From: Flavobacterium oreochromis
GTDB lineage: Bacteria; Bacteroidota; Bacteroidia; Flavobacteriales; Flavobacteriaceae
DNA length: 64,000 nucleotides
NCBI RefSeq assembly: GCF_019565455.1
Contig: NZ_CP067377.1
Location: forward strand, 2,672,001-2,736,000
Direction of reading: 5' to 3'
The position numbers and the translations under genes were made by a program. Below the pieces are notes generated by a model, which had not been told where the DNA came from, searched no databases, and saw nothing but the letters and a program-made list of their open reading frames with translations. This document shows positions 41,303 to 49,620 of the stretch, piece after piece; positions within the stretch are counted from its first letter, which is position 1; every line of letters starts with the position of its first letter.

Positions 41303-41827
41303 TTATGCTGCTAAACCTTTTATCATCCCTCTCAACATTCTAGGAACTATAAATTGATGAAAAGGTTTTACAGGCAAGAAATACAACTTTCCTAAAGTAT
41401 TATGAATAGTAACCACGGTAGTAATACTAAGTGTTTTTTGATAGCTGTTTTCGGTAGGTTGGAGTAGGAGCGAAACCCTAAAATCTAGATGTTTATCATC
41501 TTCCCCTATGATTAATTCATTAGCCGATTTGTCATAGACTTTAAAAATCCCTATTTGGTCACCCGCTTCCCATTTTAGATTGTTTAAATAGGCTTCACGA
41601 TTACTGACTTTACTCGAAGTTTTTAACCCTAAAGCACTCACAATTTTATCTCTAAAATTCATTAAAGCACCTACCCATTTAGGTCCTGTAGCAAAAAATG
41701 CTTTTCCTAAATCTTCAGCAGTAATGGTTTTAGTGGAGGTAAATGTTTCTTGATAGGAGTCTATATATTGGTAATTGACATTATTGTTTAATAATGAGTG
41801 GGTTGGGATGGTGTGTGTTGTTGTCAT
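41303..41827 (-). CDS. DUF2867 domain-containing protein
   Basis: 174 residues. The DUF2867 pattern is clear: 'YIDSYQETF', 'DLGKAFFATGPKWVGALMNF' then 'RDKIVSALGLK', 'WEAGDQIGIFKVYDKSANEL' with 'IIGEDDKHLDFRVSLLL', and the C-terminal 'TVVTIHNTLGKLYFLPVKPF' then 'HQFIVPRMLRGMI'. The fold is related to the START/SRPBCC-like lipid-binding group, and in other organisms the domain is fused to NAD-binding epimerases. The function here is unknown. Precedes the EamA transporter and may be co-transcribed with it. Confidence 0.85.
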   Translation of the reverse strand: MTTTHTIPTHSLLNNNVNYQYIDSYQETFTSTKTITAEDLGKAFFATGPKWVGALMNFRDKIVSALGLKTSSKVSNREAYLNNLKWEAGDQIGIFKVYDKSANELIIGEDDKHLDFRVSLLLQPTENSYQKTLSITTVVTIHNTLGKLYFLPVKPFHQFIVPRMLRGMIKGLAA

Positions 41828-41874
41828 TTTTGGTTTTAACTTTATGAAATATTGTTAGAGATAGTGGTAGATTT

Positions 41875-43364
41875 TTACTCTACAATTTCTTCATCTAAAC
41901 CAATAACTCTGTCTAGTCCTTTTTCAACTTTTTCAATAGTCTGATTTATTTTTTGAGAACTTTTTCTCTCTAGAAAATTAGATAAACGGCTCATTCCAGG
42001 TATTTTGTTGAGTTTTTCAACAGAGTTTTCAAGGCGATGTGAATTTTCCAATAATTCCATTACAGGATGATCACTTGAATCATAGTTTGAAATTAATTTG
42101 CCAGGATTCTCAGAATACATATAAAGGAAATTTTGGAGTAAAGAGATTCTTAATTCATTTGAAATATTTTCCTCGTCTAGATTTTCAATTTGTTTAGATA
42201 ATCCTTCAAATGTTTTACTTAAAACTTCTTTATGTGAATACTCTTCAATTAATCGTTTTGATAAATTCATTTTTTTATTTGACGATATAGTAAGCCATAG
42301 TACAGGAATATATAAAGGGAGAATTGCAAGAACCAGTCTAGGAATTCTATTTATGACAGTTTCAATATCAATCCCGTCAATTATGAATTTATAGCTAGTC
42401 AAAAAGGGATTAGCGAAACTAATATCATTCCTAAAATACCATAACCAAATTGAGTTTTATGTTTTTCATAAGATTTTACTTCGTCAATCTTCTTATCGGA
42501 AAAGGCATAACTCAAACCTGCTGTTAATGCATTAGGAAGCAATTGCTCAATTTTCTTATTTAATTCTGAATATTTTTCACTCCAATCTTTAATGAAGTTT
42601 GAATTTGTTTCAGACGCTTTTTTGAGAAAGTCGTCATAATTTTTAGTAGTAGATTTTTCAAGTGATTCAAAATTTTCTTTTAAGCTTTCCAATTTATCAT
42701 TTAATCCATCATATGAATTTTCTAGTTCATTTTTTAACCCTCCGACAAATATTTCTTCATTTGTTTCTTCATCAGTTTCTGTATAACCTAATATCTCATT
42801 ATAAAGAGTTTCAAATTCATTTTTACGATTTGTGATAGATTTAATAAGTTGAGAAGATTTACTTTCGTTGTCTTTAATCTTAGCTATAATTGTTTCAAAA
42901 TTGTTAATTTCCTCTTCTAAATCTGGATGTTCTTCATATATCTCTTCGAATGAATTTAATTTTTCTTCAATTTCATTAATTCTATTTAAAATTGAATTTT
43001 TAGTATTTTCAATCTCTTCTTTTTTTTCTTGAATTGAGACATAATCAGTTTTAAGATTTTTATGTATAGAATTTAATGAATCTTGAATAGAATATACTTG
43101 TGTAGCATTTAATTCAATACTCTTAAGAATTTTATCAACTTCATTTAAGGTTGCTTGAGCTTTGTTTCTATATTCAGATGTTTTTTTAGAAGATTCTTTT
43201 GCTTCTTTTTCATATTCAGGACTTCTTTTTTCAACTTCGAGAATATCCTTTTTTATTTGATTTATTAGACTTGATAAATTCGTGACGGCTTGATTGTTTT
43301 TCTGAAAATTGCTTTCTAATTTTTTAATTCTCTCTAATGTTTGCTTATTATTAAAAAAATCCAT
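41875..43364 (-). CDS. Membrane-anchored coiled-coil protein of unknown function (probably one gene with one frame break)
   Basis: As read, two overlapping frames: 42399-43364 (321 residues) and 41875-42402 (175 residues, TTG start). Adding one T in the T5 run at 42401-42405 joins them into about 495 residues, which I favour. The first 290 residues are charged and strongly helical, with heptad-like coiled coil ('NLSSLINQIKKDILEVEKRS', 'LESLKENFESLEKSTTKNYD'). Then a membrane hairpin: 'FGYGILGMILVSLIPFLTSY' and, after about 15 residues, 'VLAILPLYIPVLWLTISSN'. The tail of about 140 residues is again helical. No enzyme motif is seen. It lies at the far end of the purL-associated accessory region, 115 bases from the last purL-tail copy. 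Confidence 0.6.
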
Positions 43365-43478
43365 TTTATTAGTTATTTATTCTCGGCTTTTAATTTAAAA
43401 TTTATACTCAACTCAAAAATACAAAACCTATAACTCCTTAACAATGAATAGTTATTCACATTTCAATACAGTTATAAA

Positions 43479-43554
43479 CATTAAAAAAGCTTCCCTTTCG
43501 AGTCGCTTCCTTATTATTTATTTTGATTGTCAATCCATTTTGTAGCATTGACAA
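43479..43554 (-). repeat. purL 3'-end/terminator repeat, copy E
   Basis: Matches copy D over about 70 bases: 'cattaaaaaagcttccct', 'ttcgagtcgcttccttatta', then the purL-tail part 'gattgtcaatccatttt', 'agcattgacaaa'. It lies just upstream of the coiled-coil gene and forms the outer edge of the repeat array. Confidence 0.8.
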
Positions 43555-43592
43555 ATATATTCACCTTTTTTATCATATAGTTAATTTACAGT

Positions 43593-43753
43593 AGAGGCTG
43601 TCCAAAAAGTCCTCAATCTTGTCATTTCGACCAAAGGGAGAAATCACATAATATAAAGCTCTTGGTTATTCGTGACAGGATTCACTTTATGTGATTCCTC
43701 CTGCGTCGGAATGACAAACTGTGTGTTGATTTTTTACTTTTAGGACAGCCTCT
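43593..43753 (+). repeat. Dispersed inverted-end repeat, copy 2 (best preserved)
   Basis: 161 bases. Ends 'agaggctgtccaaaaag' (43593-43609) and 'cttttaggacagcctct' (43737-43753) are inverted with one mismatch. Inner inverted arms 'gtcatttcgaccaaagggag' with 'aaatcacata' pair with 'tgtgattcctcctgcgtcgg' and 'aatgac'. No coding potential. Confidence 0.8.
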
Positions 43754-43823
43754 GATTTTTTCTATGCTAATTTTAAAGGTTTGAGGCTTTTGTTAGGTAT
43801 AAATCTTAAAATTAAGATATGAC

Positions 43824-44147
43824 TTATTCAAAATGATGATTTAAGAAATTAAAATTAGGATTAAATTCTTTAATTAAATTTAATTTTTTATCTCTACTCC
43901 ATTTTTTTAATTCTTTTTCTCTTGCAATTGCTTCTTCAACCCAAGTAAATTTTTGGTAATAAACCAAGTGTTTCAGGTTGTATTTAGCAACAAATGTTTT
44001 ATTTTCATTTTGAATACTAAGTTTGTGTTGTTCAATTCTAAGTTTTAAATTATTCGTCATTCCTATGTAAAAGGTAGATCGATAATCATTTGTTAGTATG
44101 TAAACATAATATGAATGAAAACCTCTTTGAGGATTAAATGGATCCAT
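43824..44147 (-). CDS. GIY-YIG nuclease family protein
   Basis: 107 residues. The GIY-YIG core appears as 'YYVYILTNDYRSTFYIGMTN' with 'NLKLRIEQH' following, then 'KYNLKHLVYYQKFTWVEEAI' with the catalytic-region Glu and 'AREKELKKWSRDKKLNLIKE'. This is the small stand-alone UPF0213/YhbQ-like type common in Bacteroidota, probably a DNA endonuclease, though most have no proven role. It sits between an inverted-end repeat and an IS110 element inside the repeat array. A start a few codons in ('MTNNLK') would lose the motif, so 44147 is preferred. Confidence 0.85.
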   Translation of the reverse strand: MDPFNPQRGFHSYYVYILTNDYRSTFYIGMTNNLKLRIEQHKLSIQNENKTFVAKYNLKHLVYYQKFTWVEEAIAREKELKKWSRDKKLNLIKEFNPNFNFLNHHFE

Positions 44148-44513
44148 TTTGAGATGTTTATTAATTTTTTATTCGATGTAAGAATTCTAAAAGTTTAATT
44201 TGTAGAAAGTATCTTACTTATTTGAGTATCAAAAATACTAAATTTTTGGATTTAATATTTCTTCGCACAGTTTGTCATCCTATGTTTGTATAAGTTAGTG
44301 ATTAGAAGATTTTGTAAATTTATTTTCAACAGAAGAAAGAGAAAGATAAAAGCTAAATTTTGTCATTGGTCATTGAGACTGTTCGCAATGCTAGTTCCTT
44401 TCTCTCTCTGCTTTTGAACTTGAACAGTTCATTGGTCATAAAGATCGTATTTAGGATTGATAAGTCTTAAGCAGTTTTCTTCCGTTTACTTTAATTTCCT
44501 TAATAGCAAATGT
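44148..44513. other. Noncoding region upstream of the IS110 transposase
   Basis: 366 bases without a gene. It includes a 19-base duplicate of an internal transposase sequence ('ttagtgattagaagatttt' at 44295-44313, also at 44760-44778), and a doubled 'cattggtcat' near 44366 and 44430. It probably contains the left end of the IS110-family element. Confidence 0.45.
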
Positions 44514-45470
44514 ATGAAAAAAAGTAAAAATTATGTTGGAATAGATATTTCTAAATTGAGTTTTGATGTTGCTATTTATAACTCTAAAGACAAGTATAAG
44601 TATTATAAATTTTCTAACAACCAAGAAGGTTTTCTTTTACTATTAGATGTTTTAAATAGTTCGGAATCTATTTGTGTTATGGAAGCAAGTGGTTCATATT
44701 ATTTAAAGTTAGCTACTTTTTTGTCAGCTAAAAAAATTGATGTTTGTGTTATAAATCCTTTAGTGATTAGAAGATTTTCACAAATGCGAATCTCAAGAAC
44801 TAAAACGGATAAAAAAGATGCGATGTTAATTGCAGAATATGGTAAAACTGAAAAACCAGCCTTATGGGAAGCAGATGCTGATTATGTTTTAGAATTAAAA
44901 CAAATGCAAGCATTTTTAGAGCAATTAAACAAAAATAGGACTGGATTTATAAGACAAATGGAAGCTTTTAATCATAGTTCTAACAAGAGTTTAATTGTCG
45001 ATAAAAGTTTAAAATCTGTTCTAATAAAAATAGAGCAAGAAATTGCGGAAATTGAAATTAAAATGGAGATTATTATTAAAAAATATCATCAGGAAATGTT
45101 TGAACAATTACAAAGCATACCTGGATTAGGAAAGAAAACATCTTTATTTTTAATTGTAATTTCTGGTGGTTTTTCAAAATTCAAAAACCATAAACAATTA
45201 GCATCTTATGTTGGAATCTCTCCAAGGATATTTGAATCGGGTACTAGTGTAAAAGGGAGGTCTAAAATTTGTAAAATGGGAATGAGTAAGATACGAGCTA
45301 TGCTTTATGTTTGTGCTTGGTCTGCCAAAAGATGCAACAAGGTGTGCAAAGATTTATATGACCGATTAGTGGAAAAAGGAAAGTCAAAAAAGCTCGCTTT
45401 AATAGCTGTTGTAAATAAATTATTAAAACAAGCTTTTGCTATTGCTACAAAAAAGAATATTATTCATTGA
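44514..45470 (+). CDS. IS110-family transposase
   Basis: 318 residues from ATG 44514. The N-terminal DEDD (RuvC-like) domain starts 'NYVGIDISKLSFDVAIYNSK' with the first Asp, continues 'CVMEASGSYYLKLATFLSAK' (Glu) and 'ISRTKTDKKDAMLIAEYG' (two Asp). The C-terminal Transposase_20 domain has 'LQSIPGLGKKTSLFLIVIS' and 'GFSKFKNHKQLASYVGISPR', with the catalytic Ser region 'SGTSVKGRSKICKMGMSKIR'. IS110 elements usually lack inverted repeats and can encode a bridge RNA in flanking noncoding DNA, so the 366 bases upstream and the stretch downstream deserve attention. Full length, no frame break. Confidence 0.92.
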   Translation: MKKSKNYVGIDISKLSFDVAIYNSKDKYKYYKFSNNQEGFLLLLDVLNSSESICVMEASGSYYLKLATFLSAKKIDVCVINPLVIRRFSQMRISRTKTDKKDAMLIAEYGKTEKPALWEADADYVLELKQMQAFLEQLNKNRTGFIRQMEAFNHSSNKSLIVDKSLKSVLIKIEQEIAEIEIKMEIIIKKYHQEMFEQLQSIPGLGKKTSLFLIVISGGFSKFKNHKQLASYVGISPRIFESGTSVKGRSKICKMGMSKIRAMLYVCAWSAKRCNKVCKDLYDRLVEKGKSKKLALIAVVNKLLKQAFAIATKKNIIH

Positions 45471-45499
45471 AAATAAACTAAAATAAATTTGCAAATTAA

Positions 45500-45603
45500 C
45501 ACAGTTCATTTCGACCAAAGGGAGAAATCACATAATCTATAGCTCTTGGTTATTCATAACAGGACTGACTTTATGTGATTCCTCCTGCGTCGGAATGACA
45601 AAC
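45500..45603 (+). repeat. Dispersed inverted-arm repeat, copy 3 (core only)
   Basis: 'catttcgaccaaagggagaa' with 'atcacataatc' opens and 'tttatgtgattcctcctgcg' with 'tcggaatgacaaa' closes the palindrome. It has the copy-2 core, including 'agctcttggttattc', without the 'ggctgtcc' ends. Confidence 0.7.
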
Positions 45604-45649
45604 ACTAGAGTGATTTCTTCCGCTTAAAAGTTTATACATTCTTTACAAT

Positions 45650-45786
45650 TTCGACCAAAGGGAGCCCTGAAAGCTCAATGTCATTAAGTTAAGAATAATT
45701 AAGCGGTTCTCTGTCATTTCGACGAAGGAGAAATCACATAACGAGAGCAAGATAATGTGATTCCTCCTGCTTCAGGAATGACAAAT
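45650..45786 (+). repeat. Dispersed inverted-arm repeat, copy 4 with a partial arm
   Basis: A partial arm 'atttcgaccaaagggag' at 45648-45664 is followed by a complete palindrome 'gtcatttcgacgaaggagaa' (from 45713) to 'tgtgattcctcctgcttcag' and 'gaatgacaaa' (45784). Different loop from copies 2 and 3. The 45471-45970 gap contains only these repeats and purL-tail copy D. Confidence 0.65.
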
Positions 45787-45812
45787 GTTGAGTGATATTT
45801 TTACAAAACGGT

Positions 45813-45924
45813 CATTAAAAAAGCTTCCCTTTCGAGTCGCTTCCTTATTATTTATTTTGATTGTCAATCCTTTTCTAGCATTGACAAAAGCTTCTAGCCA
45901 AGGAGAAACTTCGTCTTTCTGTCC
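45813..45924 (-). repeat. purL 3'-end/terminator repeat, copy D
   Basis: Carries the terminator remnant and a longer purL tail: 'attttgattgtcaatcc', 'ttttctagcattgacaaaag', 'cttctagccaaggagaaact' and 'tcgtctttctgtcc', diverging from purL after about 80 bases. A 65-codon frame across it is accidental. Confidence 0.82.
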
Positions 45925-45970
45925 TCTAGCTAGCCGAGAGTATGCTGGTGAAAGACACTATCCTACAAAG

Positions 45971-47299
45971 TGTGTAAGTTAAAAAGTTTAGGCTTGGATT
46001 TTATAATCTGAGCCTTTTTTCAAATATAAGATTAAATTGGTTTAAAACAATACCCCAATTTTGTATTGGCATCGACCATTTTTTAGTTGCTTCTTTTAAG
46101 GCAAGGTAAACCGATTTTATTACCGCCTCATCTGTTGGAAACGACATTTTGTTTTTGGTGTACTTGCGAATTTTCCCATTAAGATTTTCAATTAAATTTG
46201 TGGTATAAATGATTTTGCGGATTTCTAACGGGAAGTCAAAAAGATGGTTAATTCGTCCCAATTTTCCCTCCAAGATTTGATAGCATATCCATATTTAGAT
46301 TCCCATTTTTGAGCAAAATCTTCTAGAGCTAACTCGGCGGCTTGTTTTGTTGGTGCTGTATAGACTAGTTTCATGTCGGTTGTAAATTGCTTTTTATCTT
46401 TCCATACGACATATCTACAAGCATTTCTTATTTGGTGAACCACACAAATCTGTGTTTGTGATTCAGGAAAAACAGAACGTATGGTTTGAGTAAATCCGTT
46501 TAAATTATCGGTAGCCGTTATTAAAATATCTTCCACTCCGCGGGCTTTTAAATCGGTTAAAACACTCATCCAGAAGCTTGAACTTTCATTCTTACCTAAC
46601 CACATACCAAGAACTTCTTTTCGTCCTTCATGATTAAGTCCTACTGCTAAATAGATAGTTTTATTGATTACTTTTGAGTTTTCACGAACTTTGAAAACAA
46701 TTCCATCCATCCAAACAATTAAGTAAACTTCATCTAATGGTCTGTTTTGCCAGGTTACTATCTCACTTGCTACTGCATTAGTAATTCTTGAAATGGTAGA
46801 AGTTGAAATGTCAAAATTATACATTTCTTTGATTTGCTCTTCAATATCACTAACACTCATTCCTTTAGCATAAAATGAAATGATAACATTCTCTAAACCA
46901 TCAATAATATTATGTCTTTTAGGGACTAAAACAGGTTCAAAACTACCTTCTCTATCTCTTGGGACTTTAATTTGATCTTCTCCAAAGGAAGTCTTAATCT
47001 TCTTGGTTCCATGACCATTACGATAATTGCCGTCAGAGGTTTTTTGATGTTTTTCGGTATCTAAGTGAGCATCTAGTTCGGCATTGAGCATGTGTTCTAC
47101 TGCTCGTTTATGCATTTGCTTAAAAAAGGAAGATAAATCTTCTCCATTTTTAAAGGATTTAAAAAAATCCTTGTTGTTTAATAAGTCTTCTTTGTCTATC
47201 ATAACTATGTAAATATATAAAACGTTAAAAAGTTATTTCCGAAAAATTTTAGCTCTTTTAAGCGAGCTAATTTTTCAGAATAACTTTTTAACTTACACA
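45971..47299 (-). mobile_element. IS256-family insertion sequence
   Basis: Element of 1,329 bases bounded by 18-bp perfect inverted repeats: 'tgtgtaagttaaaaagtt' at 45971-45988 and its reverse complement at 47282-47299. Similarity extends a few bases further out with one mismatch ('acaaag' / 'acaaac'). No clear 8-9 bp target duplication is visible, so one flank may have been rearranged after insertion. Confidence 0.85.
46001..47202 (-). CDS. IS256-family (mutator type) transposase, one frame break
   Basis: About 400 residues after joining. Start '[20 protein letters not shown]', then '[11 protein letters not shown]', the first catalytic Asp in '[18 protein letters not shown]', the second in '[20 protein letters not shown]', and '[20 protein letters not shown]' in the region of the conserved C-H motif. 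The frame breaks at a T5 run near 46243: adding one T turns '[12 protein letters not shown]' into '[20 protein letters not shown]', restoring the catalytic Glu region '[17 protein letters not shown]'. The protein fills the IS from end to end, so it was probably active recently, if the break is a sequence error. Confidence 0.88.
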
Positions 47300-47439
47300 G
47301 TTTGTGTTATACTGCCTGGTGAAAATTAATTTGATATAGATATTATGCTAATCTGTTTTCCAATTACTAGTCCTTTATAAAAATTCTTTATTGAGCTTTA
47401 CAGTTCTAAAAGCACGACTGAGATTCTCATACAGTAGTA

Positions 47440-48246
47440 TTATGATATATTTATTAATGAATCTAGTTTGTAGTGAGGTTGTTTTTTTCCTCTTCTTTCG
47501 TCAAAGTCATTTGTGTTTTCAATAAATTGTAAATAATCTATTTTACCTTGAAATTCGTTGGAATAATAGAATTTGTTTTTTCCTAATAATTTGAATCGAA
47601 GAATAGTTTTGTAATTTCCTGAATTAGGAATTTTAGTAATAAAAGAATTGGATGATTTAGCTCTAAATATTTTCTCATAATAGCTATTTCCGCAATCACT
47701 AAATCTCCAATATTCAATAGGCTTCCATAAACCTCTTTTATCTTTTGCCTCCAAAACACATATAAATAAATAGTCTTGCATAGGAATAGAAACTGAATTA
47801 TTTGTATTGTTTATTATCCATACTTGTCTGTTTTCTTTGCTGTTATTAGCTTTGTGTAAAAAAGTAGCTTGATTTCTACTTAAATTTTTTTCTGAATTTA
47901 TTGCTTGTTTTTTTTGCTTTGCTGTTAATTTTTCCCAATCTTCTGTCCAGTTTAAATCTGAAGTATCTAGGGTTTTTGAACGTTTTATTTCATACATTTC
48001 TTCTGCGGAAACATAATTTTTTGGAATTTTGGTTGTATCTATAATAATAACAAAGCTGTCTTTTAAATTTTTAAGATTAGGAATTGCTTCATCATTACCG
48101 TGAATATATAGGGCAGGTTTCATTTTTCCTTTATTTTCTATATTTTCCTCAGTGGATAAGGATTCTTTTAAAATTTCTTTTTCTTTGAAATTATTTTTAC
48201 AGCTTGAAAATATTAATACAGTTAATATGATTTTAATGATTTTCAT
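47440..48246 (-). CDS. Hypothetical lipoprotein
   Basis: Not recognised. 268 residues. 'MKIIKIILTVLIFSSCKNNF' is a lipoprotein signal peptide (lipobox FSSC). The mature protein is rich in Lys, Glu and Asn; 'NRQVWIINNTNNSVSIPMQD' and 'CVLEAKDKRGLWKPIEYWRF' suggest a beta-sandwich of the kind that binds partner proteins. 'NSGNYKTILRFKLLGKNKFY' follows. It begins 38 bases after the copy-C terminator repeat and ends 140 bases before the IS256 element. I read it as the cargo gene of one module in the purL-anchored array. Function unknown. Confidence 0.65.
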   Translation of the reverse strand: MKIIKIILTVLIFSSCKNNFKEKEILKESLSTEENIENKGKMKPALYIHGNDEAIPNLKNLKDSFVIIIDTTKIPKNYVSAEEMYEIKRSKTLDTSDLNWTEDWEKLTAKQKKQAINSEKNLSRNQATFLHKANNSKENRQVWIINNTNNSVSIPMQDYLFICVLEAKDKRGLWKPIEYWRFSDCGNSYYEKIFRAKSSNSFITKIPNSGNYKTILRFKLLGKNKFYYSNEFQGKIDYLQFIENTNDFDERRGKKQPHYKLDSLINIS

Positions 48247-48283
48247 AAAAAAGATTTGTTATTTGATAATTGTTTAAAGATAA

Positions 48284-48358
48284 AAAATCCTAACAAAAAA
48301 GTGACCCTTTCGAGTCGCTTCCGTATTATTTATTTTGATTGTCAATCCATTTTCTAGC
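48284..48358 (-). repeat. purL 3'-end/terminator repeat, copy C
   Basis: Contains 'aaaaatcctaacaaaaaagt', 'gacccttt', 'cgagtcgcttccgtattatt' then 'tattttgattgtcaatccat' and 'tttctagc'. It shares the 'aatcctaacaaaaaag' leader with copy F and the purL tail with the others; the tail is cut after about 40 bases. Confidence 0.8.
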
Positions 48359-48385
48359 TTTTGTGAAGTCTTCGATTTTCTAAAC

Positions 48386-49372
48386 TCACTTCCTTTTTAT
48401 TTTATCTTCTAGTAATTTCAAGTCTTCAAGGTCGGCTTGTTTTGCTTCATATTCTTTTCTGTTTTTATCAAATTGTTCATATACTAGTTTTACTTGTTCT
48501 TCCATTTGTTTATGAGAGATAGAACCAGAAGATTTTAGTATTTCTTTATCGTTAAAGAGCAAAATTCTATCAACATTTTCTTTCCAAAAAGTAAGGGTGA
48601 TATCTTTTTTATCTTTAACTCTTAGTTCGGCGGTTTCAAGAAAAATTACTGTTAGTCGGTTTAATGTGTCTATTTCATCGTGATTTAAATAGTTTTTTGC
48701 AATTATAATATCTTGCTTTCTTACTTTCGTTCCTTGCCAAGAGGTAAGTGCCATATTTGGGGCATCGGGATTAGCTCGTGCTACAATAAGTTCGGCAGCA
48801 GTTTGTTTAGTTACAGCGTACAAAAGTTTGTTTTGAGTTTCAGCAAAAAACATCTGTGTAGCTTTATCAGTAGCGTCATAATCACTACTCAATGCTAATA
48901 AGTCCTTCATTTTTTGGTAAAATCGTTTTTCAGATGTTCGTATGTCCCGAATTCTTTCGAGTAATTCATCAAAATGATCAGGTCTTCCATCAGGATTTTT
49001 AAGGCGTTCATCGTCCATTATAAATCCCTTAATCATATATTCTTTAAGATTTTGGTTTGCCCAAATTCTAAATTGTGTACCTCTTTTGCTTCTTACTCTA
49101 AAACCTATGGCTAAAATCATATCCAGACTATAGAAGGCTACTTCATATTGTTTCCCATCGGAAGCAGTTGTTAAGTAATTCTTAACAACTGAATTTGCTT
49201 CTAACTCTCCTTCTTTCAGTATATTAGATATGTGCATACTTATGTTAGGTATAGAGGTGTCAAAAAGTTCTGCAAGCTGTGTTTGATTCATCCATATAGA
49301 TCCATCTTTGGCATATAAACTTACTTTGGTTTTACCATCAGAGGTATTGTAAATGATTATATTTTGTTCCAT
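48386..49372 (-). CDS. RhuM-family virulence/DNA-binding-like protein
   Basis: 328 residues matching the RhuM family (Virulence_RhuM). The N-terminal KilA-N/Bro-like part reads 'SIWMNQTQLAELFDTSIPNI' and 'SMHISNILKEGEL', an HTH-like segment, followed by 'VAFYSLDMILAIGFRVRSKR' and 'GTQFRIWANQNLKEYMIKGF'. The central and C-terminal parts ('KRFYQKMKDLLALSSDYDAT', 'RANPDAPNMALTSWQGTKVR') are family-typical, with a coiled-coil tail. RhuM genes travel in genomic islands and defence regions and have been linked to toxin-antitoxin or restriction contexts; biochemical activity is not established. Flanked by terminator copy F (upstream) and purL-tail copy C (downstream). Confidence 0.85.
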   Translation of the reverse strand: MEQNIIIYNTSDGKTKVSLYAKDGSIWMNQTQLAELFDTSIPNISMHISNILKEGELEANSVVKNYLTTASDGKQYEVAFYSLDMILAIGFRVRSKRGTQFRIWANQNLKEYMIKGFIMDDERLKNPDGRPDHFDELLERIRDIRTSEKRFYQKMKDLLALSSDYDATDKATQMFFAETQNKLLYAVTKQTAAELIVARANPDAPNMALTSWQGTKVRKQDIIIAKNYLNHDEIDTLNRLTVIFLETAELRVKDKKDITLTFWKENVDRILLFNDKEILKSSGSISHKQMEEQVKLVYEQFDKNRKEYEAKQADLEDLKLLEDKIKRK

Positions 49373-49415
49373 TCTAATTTTAGAGTAGTTTGTGTTTTAT
49401 AGCTCCTATCAAATA

Positions 49416-49455
49416 TAAAAATCCTAACAAAAAAGCGACCCTTCCGAGTCGCTTC
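49416..49455 (-). repeat. Terminator-only repeat, copy F
   Basis: 'aaaaatcctaacaaaaaagc' plus 'gacccttccgagtcgcttc'. On the minus strand this is a hairpin (aagcgac, loop tcggaagg, gtcgctt) with a T-run. It ends the zeta-toxin module and precedes RhuM. The purL-tail part is missing. Confidence 0.78.
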
Positions 49456-49464
49456 TATTATCTT

Positions 49465-49611
49465 TTATAACTTAATCTTGACGATTTTGTCTTCTTTCAT
49501 AATAACGAGTTCACTATTATGTATCTTTTTAAATTCTAACATTTTTTGGTAAGCTATAGCTAAACCTTTTATGATTTTATCACGGCGTTCTATTTTAGCT
49601 TCTGTGGTCAT
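49465..49611 (-). CDS. 48-residue ORF downstream of zeta toxin, possible antitoxin or accessory protein
   Basis: Reads 'MTTEAKIERRDKIIKGLAIA' then 'YQKMLEFKKIHNSELVIMKE' and 'DKIVKIKL'. ATG at 49609-49611 lies 9 bases after the zeta-toxin stop and the stop codon is 10 bases before the terminator repeat, so it fills the space exactly as a co-transcribed gene would. It is basic, mostly helical, with no membrane segment. I cannot assign a family. Epsilon-type antitoxins usually precede zeta, so an antitoxin role is a guess from position. Confidence 0.5.
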   Translation of the reverse strand: MTTEAKIERRDKIIKGLAIAYQKMLEFKKIHNSELVIMKEDKIVKIKL

Positions 49612-49620
49612 AAATATTTT

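Noticed and set aside
42399..42402. TTG start making a separate 175-residue gene
   Set aside because: A one-base fix in the adjacent T-run joins it to the upstream frame and completes a membrane hairpin, so a split gene is likelier.
45785..45982. 65-codon plus-strand frame
   Set aside because: It is built from a repeat arm and purL-tail copy D, and has no features of a protein family.
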